Positions 8,425 to 17,351 of a stretch of 46,876 bases of DNA are shown here, one piece after another (the first letter of the stretch is position 1; each line of letters begins with the position of its first letter). Source of the stretch: an uncultured Oxalobacteraceae bacterium (lineage in GTDB: Bacteria > Pseudomonadota > Gammaproteobacteria > Burkholderiales > Burkholderiaceae). The stretch covers positions 1 through 46,876 of the forward strand of contig CAMLFK010000010.1 of the NCBI GenBank assembly GCA_946479255.1. Reading direction: 5' to 3'. The translations under genes were made by a program, and so were the position numbers. The notes below the pieces were generated by a model. It searched no databases. It was not told the origin of the DNA and saw only the letters and a list, made by a program, of their open reading frames with translations.

Positions 8425-11331
8425 TTATTCGATCTCCTTGGCAAGCGCTAACGTCACTGCACTGCGCACCGCGCCCGGTGCGGGGCGGCGGCTGCGCAGC
8501 GACTGGTGGGCCAACGCCACCAGGATCAGCATGGTGGTGCCGACCACGACAAAAAACACGCCGAGGTCGAACACGAAGGCCGACGGCAGGTGCAGTTCGC
8601 CCAGTACCGGCAGCGATACATGGGCGGTGTGGCTGGTTAGGAAAGGGTAGCCAAACAGCCAGGCGCCCAGGCCGGTGGCGCAGGCTGTGGCCAGGCCCCA
8701 GCCGATCCAGCGGTGCGGGCGCAGGCGCAGGTGCGATTCAACCCAGTCGGTGCCGGCCACCATGTATTGCACGATCAGGGCGGTGGCGACGATCAGGCCG
8801 GCCACGAAGCCGCCGCCGGGCAGGTTGTGGCCGCGCATGAAGAAGTACACGGCAATCACCCCCATCACCGGCAGCAGGAAGCGCAGGTAGACCGCCTGGA
8901 TCATCAGGTAGCCATCGCGGGCCTGATGGGCCGCCTTCTGGCCGACCGCCGGGTCGACGTCGTTGGCCTGCTGCACCGGAATGGCGACACTCTCCGGCGC
9001 CGGCCTGAAGCGGCGCAGCAGCGCATAGACGGTGAGCGCGACGGCGGACAGCACGGTGATTTCGCCCATGGTGTCAAAGCCGCGGAAGTCGACCAGCAGC
9101 ACGTTGACCACGTTGGCGCCGCCGCCTTCGCCCAAGGCGCGCTGCACGAAGAAGTCGCGGATGCTGAGCACCACGGGCTGGGTCAGCACCGCGTAGCTGG
9201 CCGCCGCCAGACCGAGCCCGCCGGCTGCGGCAACCAGGCCGTCGCGCGAACGGCGCAGCCAGGTGCCGGCAGGGATGTGCTGGGCCAGGTGGGCCGGCCG
9301 CTTGCGCGGCGGCAGCCAGCGCAGGCCCAGCAGGACCAGCACCGTGGTGACCGTTTCGACCATCAGCTGGGTCAGCGCCAGGTCGGGCGCGGACAGCCAC
9401 AGGAAGGTGACGCAGGTGACCAGTCCGGTGCCGCCCACCAGCACCAGTGCGGCCAGGCGGTGGTATTTGGCGCTCCACGCGGCGGCCACGGCGCAGCCGG
9501 CGCCGATCAGCCAGAGCAGCGCGAACAGCGAGTCGGCGAGTCCCAGGTCCGGCGTGGCGAAGTGCTGCGCCGGCCGCGCCAGCATCAGTGGAACGATCAC
9601 CATCGCCGCCATCAGCACCAGCAGCTGCGGCTGCAGGCGCTTGGTGCCAGTCCAGCGGATCAGCCATGCCGCGCCCTGCGACAAGCCCAGCATGGTGTTT
9701 TCGTAGATCTGCGCGCCTTTGAGGCGATGCAGCAGCGGCACCCGGTCGCGCAGGTCCAGGCCGAAGCGATGGCGCAGCAGCAGGTAGAGCAGCACGCCGA
9801 ACACCAGCGCCGCCGCACTCATCAGGAGGGGCAGGTTGACGCCGTGCCAGATGGCCAGGTCGTAGGCCGGCATGGCGGGGCCGAGCACGGAAAGGGCGGC
9901 CACGGCCAGCACATCGCCCACCACGCGCTCGGGCATCACGCCGACCGCGATGCACAGCAGCACCAGGCATTCGATCGGCACGCGCATCCAGCGGGTCGGC
10001 TCGTGCGGCTCTTTGGGCAGGCCGCGCGCCAGCGGCCCGAAAAACACGCTGATGAAGCGCAGCGAATAGACCACGCTGAACACGCCCATCGCCACCGCCG
10101 CCACCGACATCCACCAGTTCTCGGTGCCGCCGACGATCATGGTTTCGGCGAAGAACATCTCTTTGGACAGGAAGCCGTTCATCAGCGGCACGCCTGCCAT
10201 GGCGGCGCTGGCCACGATCGCCAGGGCGGCGGTATGCGGCATCGCGTGCCGCAGGCCATCGAGCCGGCGCATGTCGCGCGTGCCGGTTGCGTGGTCCACA
10301 ATGCCCACGGCCATGAACAGCGAAGCCTTGAACACCGCGTGGTTCATGGTGTGGAAGATGGCGGCGACCACCGATAGCGGCGTGCCGATGCTCAGCAGCA
10401 CGGTGATCAGGCCCAGGTGGCTGATGGTGGAGTAGGCCAGCAAGCCCTTCATGTCGTTCTGGAAAATCGCGTAGAAAGAGCCCAGCAGCAAGGTGCACAC
10501 GCCGGCGCTGCCAAGTATCCAGGTCCATTCATCGGTGCCCGCCAGGGCCGGCCACAGCCGGATCAGCAGGAATACGCCGGCCTTGACCATGGTGGCTGAA
10601 TGCAGGTAGCTTGATACCGGCGTGGGCGCGGCCATCGCGTGCGGCAGCCAGAAGTGAAACGGAAACTGCGCGCTCTTGGTCAGCGCGCCGAGGGCGACCA
10701 GCACCAGGGCCGGCAGGTACCACGCGTGCGCGCGGATGAGGTCGCCGGCCGCCAGCACGGTTTCCAGTTCATAGCTGCCGGCCATGTGGCCGAGCAGCAG
10801 CACGCCGGCCAGCAGGCACAGGCCGCCGATGGTGGTGACGGTGAAAGCCATGCGCGCGCCGCGCCGCGCGTCGTTGCGTTCCTGCCAGTAGCCGATCAGC
10901 AGGAAGGAGGTAAAGCTGGTCAGTTCCCAGAACACGACCAGCTGGATCAGGTTGCCCGACAGCACAACGCCCAGCATCGCGCCCATGAATGCCATGACAT
11001 AGGCGTAGAAGCGCGGCACCGGGTCGTCGTGCGACATGTAATAGCGCGCATACAGCAGCACCAGCATGCCGATGCCCAGCACCATGATGGAAAAGACCCA
11101 CGCCAGGCCATCCATGCGCAGGATGATATCGACGCCGAATTGCGGCATCCAGGCAAAGCGCATCTGCGGCACAGTGCCCGCCGCGATATCGCTGAACTGA
11201 AAGATGGCGATCAGCAGGGCGAGCAGGGTGGCACCGCCCGCCACGGCAGCGGGCCGCCCGCGTGAGTTGTCCGGCATGCAGGCCGCAAGGAGCGTGGCGG
11301 TGAAGGGGAGTAGTAGCAGTAACAAGAGCAT
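8425..11331 (-). CDS. mrpA: Mrp-type cation/proton antiporter, fused subunits A and B
   Basis: A 968-residue integral membrane protein. The N-terminal ~500 residues are a NuoL/MrpA-type proton-translocating domain with a glutamate helix (VVFWELTSFTSFLLIGYW) and the KSAQFPFHFWLPHAM lysine segment. A middle region follows. The C terminus (from about residue 810) is the MnhB domain with the signature RGHNLPGGGFVAGL. Fusion of A and B is the usual form in the six-gene Mrp operons of Gram-negative bacteria. It is the largest subunit of the Na+ or K+/H+ antiporter used in pH and cation homeostasis. The gene follows the stress-protein gene by about 30 bp. Confidence 0.94.
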   Translation of the reverse strand: MLLLLLLLPFTATLLAACMPDNSRGRPAAVAGGATLLALLIAIFQFSDIAAGTVPQMRFAWMPQFGVDIILRMDGLAWVFSIMVLGIGMLVLLYARYYMSHDDPVPRFYAYVMAFMGAMLGVVLSGNLIQLVVFWELTSFTSFLLIGYWQERNDARRGARMAFTVTTIGGLCLLAGVLLLGHMAGSYELETVLAAGDLIRAHAWYLPALVLVALGALTKSAQFPFHFWLPHAMAAPTPVSSYLHSATMVKAGVFLLIRLWPALAGTDEWTWILGSAGVCTLLLGSFYAIFQNDMKGLLAYSTISHLGLITVLLSIGTPLSVVAAIFHTMNHAVFKASLFMAVGIVDHATGTRDMRRLDGLRHAMPHTAALAIVASAAMAGVPLMNGFLSKEMFFAETMIVGGTENWWMSVAAVAMGVFSVVYSLRFISVFFGPLARGLPKEPHEPTRWMRVPIECLVLLCIAVGVMPERVVGDVLAVAALSVLGPAMPAYDLAIWHGVNLPLLMSAAALVFGVLLYLLLRHRFGLDLRDRVPLLHRLKGAQIYENTMLGLSQGAAWLIRWTGTKRLQPQLLVLMAAMVIVPLMLARPAQHFATPDLGLADSLFALLWLIGAGCAVAAAWSAKYHRLAALVLVGGTGLVTCVTFLWLSAPDLALTQLMVETVTTVLVLLGLRWLPPRKRPAHLAQHIPAGTWLRRSRDGLVAAAGGLGLAAASYAVLTQPVVLSIRDFFVQRALGEGGGANVVNVLLVDFRGFDTMGEITVLSAVALTVYALLRRFRPAPESVAIPVQQANDVDPAVGQKAAHQARDGYLMIQAVYLRFLLPVMGVIAVYFFMRGHNLPGGGFVAGLIVATALIVQYMVAGTDWVESHLRLRPHRWIGWGLATACATGLGAWLFGYPFLTSHTAHVSLPVLGELHLPSAFVFDLGVFFVVVGTTMLILVALAHQSLRSRRPAPGAVRSAVTLALAKEIE

Positions 11332-11361
11332 CGTGGTTAGTCCCCGCCTGGCGCAATTCGA

Positions 11362-12237
11362 TTAGTCATCGGCACTGCCTTCCATTGCCCGCACCAGCAG
11401 AGTATCGCACGGCAGTTGCCGCAGCAGCTCGTCGCTTTGGCTGCCCATGAACACGCGCGACAGCGCGGAACGCTGGCGCACGCCCAGCACCACCAGCTCG
11501 GTGGCGTGGTCGCGCACGTGGCTGGTCATGGCGCCGGTCAGCGGGCCCTGGCCGATTTTCACGTCGATGCGCTCGCGCGTGCCGGCGGGTAAGGCGCAGC
11601 CATCGAGGAAGCGTTCGCAGCCGGCCACAGCGGCCGCCACCGCGTCGGCAGGCGCGCCCGGGTAGTCGTCGATGCAGTGAAACAGGCTGATTTGACGGCC
11701 GGGGAACAGGCCCGCCGCCATTTCCAGCGCGCGCTGCGATGCCTTCCCGAAGTCGCTGGCCACCAGGATGCGGACGTACGGGCCGCGGCTGCGCTGGCGC
11801 ACCACCAGCAGGGGCTGCGCCAGTTCCTGCGCCAGCCGGGTGGCGGTGGAGCCGAGCAGCAGCTGGCCTACCGTCTCGCTACGCGACGCACCGATGATGA
11901 CGAGCCCGTGGACCGGACTGGCGGCGGCGTCGAGAATGCCGTCGCTGACGTCGCCGCGCTTGACCCGCAAGGCCGGTATGACGCCCGTGCCGGAAAATTC
12001 CTCGGCCAGATCAAAGCGTGCCTGCCGTTCAAAAGGGTGGACGACCTTGCTGCCATCGAACCAGGACGAGACTTCTTCCGGCGTGCCGGGCAGCTCGCGC
12101 ACCATCAGCACGGTGAGATGGGCTTGCCATTCCAGCGCCAGTTGCTTGGCGCGGTCGAGCGGGCGATCGCCGTGCACGGACATGTCCGTGGCGAGCAGCA
12201 ATTGTTGTGGTGGAAAGGTTGGGATGCTGTCGTACAT
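11362..12237 (-). CDS. Universal stress protein, two tandem Usp domains
   Basis: About 291 residues comprising two UspA-like domains in tandem (roughly 5-145 and 150-285). The first carries LLLATDMSVHGDRPLDRA and the second ILVASDFGKASQRAL. The glycine-rich ATP-binding stretches are visible as GLVIIGASR...GQLLLGSTA in the first and LVVLGVRQRS...FMGSQS in the second, so nucleotide binding is likely. The start at 12237 is set by GGAGG six bases upstream; the frame stays open upstream without another good site. Being about 30 bp in front of mrpA, it is probably the first gene of the antiporter operon, linking ion homeostasis with stress. Confidence 0.9.
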   Translation of the reverse strand: MYDSIPTFPPQQLLLATDMSVHGDRPLDRAKQLALEWQAHLTVLMVRELPGTPEEVSSWFDGSKVVHPFERQARFDLAEEFSGTGVIPALRVKRGDVSDGILDAAASPVHGLVIIGASRSETVGQLLLGSTATRLAQELAQPLLVVRQRSRGPYVRILVASDFGKASQRALEMAAGLFPGRQISLFHCIDDYPGAPADAVAAAVAGCERFLDGCALPAGTRERIDVKIGQGPLTGAMTSHVRDHATELVVLGVRQRSALSRVFMGSQSDELLRQLPCDTLLVRAMEGSADD

Positions 12238-12416
12238 CGTAGCCTCCATGATGGAATCGATACGGATGAAGATAGTTATGGGATTGAATAGGGTTTCTCC
12301 CGGTTCCTGACGATGTAGGGAAAACCGTGCGGCGAAGCGCTTTCCGCATGGGTTAAATGCACGTGCGCAATCAGGACGGGAATCGATTCCCGTCACACAG
12401 GGACAGAGGAGAAAAT

Positions 12417-12725
12417 TCAGCCGCGCGGAGGCGGTTCAATCGTGGGCAGTTTGATCGACAGGAAAGCCACGCAGGGGAGGTGACGGGTCGGAACGGGGTA
12501 AATCGTTTGCGGAATGGATAGATCGGCAGGCAGGTAGTCCGACAGTTCTTCGACATCGCAAGCCACTTCCAGGCCATGGTCGACGCCGTCGTCCGGCGAG
12601 CCGATGGTCAGCGAAACCTGGGAATGTTCCGCAGACACGGCCACCACCAGATCCTCGCCAACGGCCGCAAAAGCGCCTTGGAAGGAAAAGATAGCGAGCA
12701 GGAATGCGAAAAGCAGGTTCTTCAT
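12417..12725 (-). CDS. Small secreted hypothetical protein
   Basis: About 102 residues. A clear signal peptide (KNLLFAFLLAIFSFQGAFA, cleavage near residue 20) is followed by an acidic region and a proline-rich end. I recognise no domain. Two cysteines remain in the mature part (ACDVEE and HLPCVAF). The start at 12725 is chosen over an ATG three codons upstream because the signal peptide begins there. It stands alone between the stress-protein gene and the divergent oxidoreductase gene. Confidence 0.6.
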   Translation of the reverse strand: MKNLLFAFLLAIFSFQGAFAAVGEDLVVAVSAEHSQVSLTIGSPDDGVDHGLEVACDVEELSDYLPADLSIPQTIYPVPTRHLPCVAFLSIKLPTIEPPPRG

Positions 12726-12904
12726 ACAACCCATCTTACAGCATTCCCGCCAAACGGGAGCGGGCCCGCTGGCTTACCGGCCTGCCGCGCTTGACCGAAG
12801 CCGAATGTCACAACTGCCGAATTTCGACTATATTCTGGTAGCGCATCCATATAGGATGGCCGGACTACTCAACATACCCTTACACCAAGAGAGCGGAGCT
12901 GGAA

Positions 12905-14005
12905 ATGATTGATCTGAATCGGCGTGGTCTTGTGCTTGCCGCCGGCGGCGCCCTCGCGGCAAGTGCCCTGGCTTCATCCGCATGGGCGGCGCCCCAGCAC
13001 AAACTGGGCTATGCCATCGTCGGTCTGGGCTATTACGGCGTCAATATCATCATGCCGCAGTTTAAGAACTGCCAGCACAGCAAACTGGTCGCACTGGTCA
13101 GCGGCGATCCGGCCAAGGCCAAGCGGCTTGCTGCCGAGTATGGTTTGCCGGAAAAGAATACCTACAACTATCAGAACTACGACAGCATCCGCGACAACCC
13201 GGACATCGACATCGTCTACGTCTGCCTGCCGGTGTCCATGCACGCGGAGTACACGATCCGCGGAGCTGCGGCCGGCAAGCACGTGATGTGCGAAAAGCCG
13301 ATGGCGATCTCCGCAGCCGAGTGCGTGTCGATGATTGCCGCCTGCAAGAAGGCCGGCAAGAAGCTGATGATCGGCTATCGCAGCCATTTTGAGCCACACA
13401 ATATTGAAGCAATGCGGCGTGCGCGCTCGGGTGAAATCGGCAGCTTGCGGTATTTCCGTTCGGAGCATGGCTATGTGCACCGCGATGCATCGGCCTGGCG
13501 GGTCAAGAAAGCCATGTCCGGCGGCGGATCGCTGATGGACATCGGTATTTATTCGCTGCAGGCCGCGCGCTACATGACCGGCGAAGAGCCGCTTGCCGTG
13601 TACGCGAAGGAAACGAGCGACCGCAAGGATCCGCGTTTCCGCGAGGTTGAGGACATGATCGATTTCCAGCTGGAGTTTCCCTCCGGTGTGATTGGTTCCT
13701 GCATGTCGGCCTACAGCGCGAATCGCAACCAGTTTTTGCTGATGGGCGAAAAAGGGCGCATTGAGATGGAGCCGGCCACCGGCTATACCGGCCACAAGCT
13801 GTGGGTCGGGGAAGGGCGCGGCGTCGAGATCACGCCGCCGCCGGGCCCAGCCGCGACCCAGTTCGCCGGCCAGCTGGACCACTTGTCGCAGTGCATCCTC
13901 AACAATCGCGAGCCCATCGTGGCCGGTGAAGAGGGCTTGCGCGATATACGCATCATCGAAGCGATCTACCGCTCGGCGCGCGAGCAGAAGCGTATCGCGC
14001 TGTAG
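12905..14005 (+). CDS. Gfo/Idh/MocA family oxidoreductase with Tat signal
   Basis: A 366-residue NAD(P)-dependent sugar-type dehydrogenase. The N terminus NRRGLVLAAGG followed by a hydrophobic stretch and an AWA cleavage site is a twin-arginine signal, so export of the folded, cofactor-loaded enzyme is likely, as in glucose-fructose oxidoreductase. The Rossmann motif is GLGYYG (about residue 41). The EKP motif (CEKPMA) with the catalytic-type lysine and the downstream GGGSLMDIGIYSL region are present. A GGAGCTGGAA ribosome binding site precedes the ATG. The substrate is unknown. A hairpin just after the stop probably ends the transcript. Confidence 0.88.
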   Translation: MIDLNRRGLVLAAGGALAASALASSAWAAPQHKLGYAIVGLGYYGVNIIMPQFKNCQHSKLVALVSGDPAKAKRLAAEYGLPEKNTYNYQNYDSIRDNPDIDIVYVCLPVSMHAEYTIRGAAAGKHVMCEKPMAISAAECVSMIAACKKAGKKLMIGYRSHFEPHNIEAMRRARSGEIGSLRYFRSEHGYVHRDASAWRVKKAMSGGGSLMDIGIYSLQAARYMTGEEPLAVYAKETSDRKDPRFREVEDMIDFQLEFPSGVIGSCMSAYSANRNQFLLMGEKGRIEMEPATGYTGHKLWVGEGRGVEITPPPGPAATQFAGQLDHLSQCILNNREPIVAGEEGLRDIRIIEAIYRSAREQKRIAL

Positions 14006-14019
14006 CAAGCCCGCGCTTG

Positions 14020-14038
14020 GCGGCCCTTATTGGGCCGC
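14020..14038. terminator. Hairpin between convergent genes
   Basis: A perfect 7-bp stem (GCGGCCC / GGGCCGC) with a 5-base loop lies between the stop of the oxidoreductase gene and the end of the convergent VOC gene, overlapping the VOC stop codon. Only a weak T stretch follows on either side, so it is a plausible but not strong bidirectional terminator. Confidence 0.5.
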
Positions 14039-14443
14039 TTCAGTGTCCGGCATGGCGCTCATATACACCAGTTCCCAGGTATGGCCGTCCAGGTCTTCGA
14101 AACCGTGGGCGTACATGAAGCCATGGTCCTGCGGGGCACGCGGCGCGGTGCCGCCGGCGGCAATCGCCTTGGCCACCATCTGGTCGACTTCCTCGCGGCT
14201 TTCGCACGACAGGCAGTTCAACACTTCCGTCACTTCCTGGGTCTTGGCGATCTGCTTGCTGGTAAAGGTCTTGAAGAAGTTTTCGGTCAGCAGCATGGCA
14301 TAGATGCTGTCCTCCGAAATGATCATGCAGGCACCGTCGTCGTTGGAAAACTGCGGATTGAAGCGGTATCCCAGTGCCGAGAAGAATTCTTTCGATTTGT
14401 TCAGATCTTTGACCGGCAGATTGACGAAAATTTGCTTGTTCAT
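14027..14443 (-). CDS. VOC family protein, paralogue of 903-1304
   Basis: A 138-residue vicinal-oxygen-chelate fold protein. It shares with the 903-1304 product the opening MNKQI.VN..VKDL.KSK.FFSALGY and the closing HGFMY.HGFEDLDGHTW, so the two are paralogues within 13 kb. Substrate unknown. Members of this group are often annotated as glyoxalase-like or extradiol-dioxygenase-like, but neither activity can be assigned. It is convergent with the oxidoreductase gene and divergent from the small membrane protein at 14477. Confidence 0.85.
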   Translation of the reverse strand: MNKQIFVNLPVKDLNKSKEFFSALGYRFNPQFSNDDGACMIISEDSIYAMLLTENFFKTFTSKQIAKTQEVTEVLNCLSCESREEVDQMVAKAIAAGGTAPRAPQDHGFMYAHGFEDLDGHTWELVYMSAMPDTEAAQ

Positions 14444-14476
14444 GGCGTTCCTTATGGTGGTTTAGGGGGGCGTATC

Positions 14477-14689
14477 ATGGCGGGCAAAATGCCCTGCTCA
14501 CTGGTACGACGTATGATTGGACCTCAAATCGACATCCTGTTCAAAATTTTTTTCGCATCGTTCACCCTGGTGATGATGGTGCTGGCCGTCTTGCTGATCC
14601 TGGCGCGGCCCTGGATCGAGTCGGGCTGGTACGGCCTGCGCCTGTCGTGGATGCCGGCACCAGGCAGCCTGGACATGCAATCAAACTGA
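14477..14689 (+). CDS. Small single-pass membrane protein
   Basis: A 70-residue open frame with one strong hydrophobic helix (FKIFFASFTLVMMVLAVLLILA) and a short polar end. The start at 14477 has a run of G about 7 bases upstream; ATG 14513 would give a 58-residue version starting just before the helix. No family recognised. It lies between the VOC gene and the xylanase gene, whose stop is 3 bases away. Small membrane proteins are easily over-called, hence the moderate confidence. Confidence 0.45.
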   Translation: MAGKMPCSLVRRMIGPQIDILFKIFFASFTLVMMVLAVLLILARPWIESGWYGLRLSWMPAPGSLDMQSN

Positions 14690-14692
14690 AGC

Positions 14693-15877
14693 TCAGGTGT
14701 TCGTGCAAGCCTTGCCAGATAAGGCATCGGCGACTCCGCGCAACGCCGGTTTATCGCGATAGTCGGCGTCGAACATCAGCGGCCAGTCGGCATGGGCGTT
14801 ATTGAAAAGCGCCTGCATCAGCCAGGAGCTGGGGTCATTCACGCCCCAAATGGACACGCCGCCGCGCAGGTTCGCCGGCACCGTGTCCAGATACGCTTTG
14901 ACGATGTCGCAATAGCGTTTTTTCTGTGCCAGCCCGAGTTCCAGCGTATAGGTCCTCTTGATATCGCCGCTCTTGTAGGCGCTGCTGTATGGATTATTGA
15001 TCGGAATATCGAGCTCGGTGATTTTCACCTTCAGGTTGCGGTCGACCGCTTGTTTGAATGCCGCCGAAATCGTGGCAATCGATGGGTAATCCATGAACAC
15101 GTGCATCTGGAAACCGACACCGGTAATCGGCACGGCGCGCGCCTTGAAGCCATCGAGCATCTGGGTCATGGTGTTTAATTTGGCCGCGTCGGATTCGATG
15201 TTGTAGTCGTTGTAGTACAGCTCAGCGGTGGGATCGGCGGCGCGCGCATTGATGTACGCCTGTTCGATGTAGTCGGTGCCGGTCTTTTGATAGAACAGCG
15301 AATTGCGGTAGCCGCCGCCGTCGTTAATCGCTTCATTGACCACATCCCAGCTGGCCACCTTGCCGGAGAAATGCCCGGCGATGGTCTGCACGTGGGTCTT
15401 GAGCATGGCCAGCCAGGCCGCCTTGTCGCCGGTGAAGCTCTTCATGAATGCCGGCACCTGGTAATCGGAGTGCCAGATCAGCGCGTGGGCGTGCATGCTC
15501 ATGCCGTTGTCGGTGGCGAACTTGAGCAGCTCGTCCGCTTGCGCGAAGGTAAAGCTGTCCTGGGTCGGATGCAGGTAACTCATCTTCATGATGTTGCCGG
15601 CGGTGAGCTGGCTGAAGTGCTTCTTGACGACGGCCTGCTGCGCCGTGCTGCCACTGAGGCTGTAGCTTTCGCCGCCGTATGAGACTGCCACGCCGACCGG
15701 GAAGGGGGCCAGCGCCTTGAGGCTGGCGACGCCTGCGTCGTATGCGGCAGGCGCAACCGGCTTCTTGGCGGTGGCCGCGGAGGAAAGGACTTCGGGCGTA
15801 GCGGACGAACCGGCGCCATCGCCACCGCAGGCAGCGAGGGCTGCACACAAGCTTAGGATGAGGTAACTATTTCGCAC
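14693..15877 (-). CDS. Endo-1,4-beta-xylanase, GH10 family, lipoprotein
   Basis: About 394 residues. A short lipoprotein signal with lipobox LAAC (Cys at residue 17) precedes a linker and one GH10 catalytic domain. The acid/base glutamate lies in WDVVNEAIND (E182) and the nucleophile in KITELDIPI (E288); the HALIWHS, GFQMH and SIWGVND segments of family 10 are present. It should cleave internal beta-1,4 bonds of xylan at the cell surface. I chose the GTG start at 15877 because GGAGG lies six bases before it; an ATG four codons upstream overlaps that site. No carbohydrate-binding module and no neighbouring xylose genes are seen. Confidence 0.93.
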   Translation of the reverse strand: MRNSYLILSLCAALAACGGDGAGSSATPEVLSSAATAKKPVAPAAYDAGVASLKALAPFPVGVAVSYGGESYSLSGSTAQQAVVKKHFSQLTAGNIMKMSYLHPTQDSFTFAQADELLKFATDNGMSMHAHALIWHSDYQVPAFMKSFTGDKAAWLAMLKTHVQTIAGHFSGKVASWDVVNEAINDGGGYRNSLFYQKTGTDYIEQAYINARAADPTAELYYNDYNIESDAAKLNTMTQMLDGFKARAVPITGVGFQMHVFMDYPSIATISAAFKQAVDRNLKVKITELDIPINNPYSSAYKSGDIKRTYTLELGLAQKKRYCDIVKAYLDTVPANLRGGVSIWGVNDPSSWLMQALFNNAHADWPLMFDADYRDKPALRGVADALSGKACTNT

Positions 15878-16024
15878 TGTGGCCTCCATTGTTTTAGGTA
15901 TTTTTGCTTGCTTCTAACATTCTTAATAACACGCTTGTTAGCGCACCCATCCGATCATGCCGTAATTGCATTGGAGCGTCAACGGATGCTGACGAGCGCG
16001 CGCGCGCAGTGGTATGCTCTGCCG

Positions 16025-16234
16025 ATGATTCTGAAACTTATTATTTTCGCGGCGGCACTGTATATCGTCGTATCGCTGCTCACGCGCGGGGGGCGCAAGG
16101 ACGGCAAGCTGAGGGACGAAGCCAACCGCGCCGTGACGGCGCTGGCGACGACCACACGCTACGTGCTGATCGCCATCCTGGCATTCGTGGTGGTGGCGCT
16201 GGTGTCTTTTGTCTGGGGAATTTTCTCGCCCTAA
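16025..16234 (+). CDS. Small two-helix membrane protein
   Basis: A 69-residue protein with two predicted membrane helices (LKLIIFAAALYIVVSLL and YVLIAILAFVVVALVSFVW) separated by a basic loop rich in Arg and Lys. No family recognised. The frame is open further upstream (to 15908), but the hydrophobic protein begins at the ATG at 16025. It is convergent with the metallo-hydrolase gene and ends just before a GC-rich hairpin. Confidence 0.5.
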   Translation: MILKLIIFAAALYIVVSLLTRGGRKDGKLRDEANRAVTALATTTRYVLIAILAFVVVALVSFVWGIFSP

Positions 16235-16241
16235 GGGCGAT

Positions 16242-16264
16242 GCCCTCCCGATGAGAGGGAGGGC
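16242..16264. terminator. GC-rich hairpin between convergent genes
   Basis: A perfect 8-bp stem GCCCTCCC / GGGAGGGC with a 7-base loop lies in the 39-base gap between two convergent genes. There is no T tract on either side, so it is a candidate bidirectional terminator only. Confidence 0.45.
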
Positions 16265-16273
16265 AGAATGACA

Positions 16274-17236
16274 TTAACGCATCTGGGTGTAGTTCACCGG
16301 CACCCACTGGTAACCTTTGCCGTTCGACTTCAGATGTCCCAGGCCAGGGAACTGAATGTGCGAGGCGCCGACGATGGCGCCTTCCTTGGCGGCCGCACTG
16401 AATACACTCAGGCGCTGAGCGAGGGCTTTCTTGCTGTCGCTGTCGAACTGGATCGTGACGTGCGGATCCGGAAGCTGCACCGACCCAACGTGGATCAGGT
16501 CGCCGATCACCACCAGCTTCTGTCCTTTGCTCTCGACCACATAACTTGTGTGGCCCGGCGTATGGCCGTGGGTGGCATAGGTCTTCACGCCTGGCACCAG
16601 TTCCGTCTCGCCGTCGAAGGTCTTGAAGCGGTCTGCCTTGATGTATGGCTCAAGCACCATCATCGCACCCTGGAAAACGCCCTTCAGCTCTTCCGGCGCC
16701 GCGTCCATTTTCTCCTTGCTCAGCCAGAGGTCGGCATCATCCTTGTCAGCCCGCACCAGCGCATTCGGAAACGCCGCCGCACCGGCCGGGGTCAAGCCGC
16801 CCAGGTGGTCGCCGTGCATGTGGGTGATGTAGATCTCGTCGACTTGCTCCGGCTGGTAGCCGGCCGCCTTGAGGTTGTCGATCAGCTTGCCCAGGGTAGG
16901 GCCGAACAGGGCGCCGGCGCCGGCATCGATCATCACCAGCTTGGTGCCGGTGTTGATCAGGTAAGTGTTTACTGAGGTTTCCAGCGGGGCTTTCAGGAAA
17001 TTCGCGCTCAGCGCCTTTTCGATCTTGGCCGGCTTTTCGTGCAGCAGCTGATCGACGGGCAGGTCGACCGTCCCGTCGCTCAGGGCGGTGACTTCAAAAT
17101 CACCCAGCATCATGCGGAAGAAGCCTGGCGCCGGCGTCTTGGCCATCGGCGCTGCGGCATAGGCCGCGCTGCTGAAGGCGATCCCGGCGATGGCGGTGGC
17201 GAGCAAGGTACGGCCCAGTTTCAAACGAGTGGTCAT
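16274..17236 (-). CDS. Secreted metallo-beta-lactamase-fold hydrolase
   Basis: A 320-residue protein with a Sec signal peptide (cleavage near AYA, residue 27). The zinc motif HMHGDH (H139, H141, D143, H144) is complete, followed by HGHTPGH and the GDLIH aspartate/histidine region. Overall layout resembles the methyl parathion hydrolase and lactonase branch of the fold, which are periplasmic or secreted enzymes; the actual substrate is not readable. It is divergent from a LysR gene with two palindromes in the shared 115-bp promoter region, so control by that regulator is likely. Confidence 0.88.
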   Translation of the reverse strand: MTTRLKLGRTLLATAIAGIAFSSAAYAAAPMAKTPAPGFFRMMLGDFEVTALSDGTVDLPVDQLLHEKPAKIEKALSANFLKAPLETSVNTYLINTGTKLVMIDAGAGALFGPTLGKLIDNLKAAGYQPEQVDEIYITHMHGDHLGGLTPAGAAAFPNALVRADKDDADLWLSKEKMDAAPEELKGVFQGAMMVLEPYIKADRFKTFDGETELVPGVKTYATHGHTPGHTSYVVESKGQKLVVIGDLIHVGSVQLPDPHVTIQFDSDSKKALAQRLSVFSAAAKEGAIVGASHIQFPGLGHLKSNGKGYQWVPVNYTQMR

Positions 17237-17309
17237 GGTGTGCTTTCTGTAACGACGAAGGAGATACGCAGTATGTTGTCTTGATCCAATCTAAACAATA
17301 TGGCAAGCT

Positions 17310-17335
17310 GCAAAGCTTCTTTGCGTAATACGCAA
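17310..17335. promoter_or_regulatory. Putative LysR operator, two overlapping palindromes
   Basis: GCAAAG-CTT-CTTTGC (17310-17324) overlaps TTGCGTA-A-TACGCAA (17321-17335). The second is a perfect 15-base palindrome that fits the T-N11-A pattern of LysR-type regulators. Both lie between the divergent hydrolase and LysR genes, about 20-40 bases before the LysR start, consistent with autorepression and control of the hydrolase. Confidence 0.65.
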
Positions 17336-17351
17336 ACTTCATGGAGCATGC

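Noticed and set aside
8713..10377. Long plus-strand frame inside mrpA
   Set aside because: Antisense shadow in GC-rich DNA; product is Gln/His/Arg-rich without domains, while the minus strand encodes a clear MrpA.
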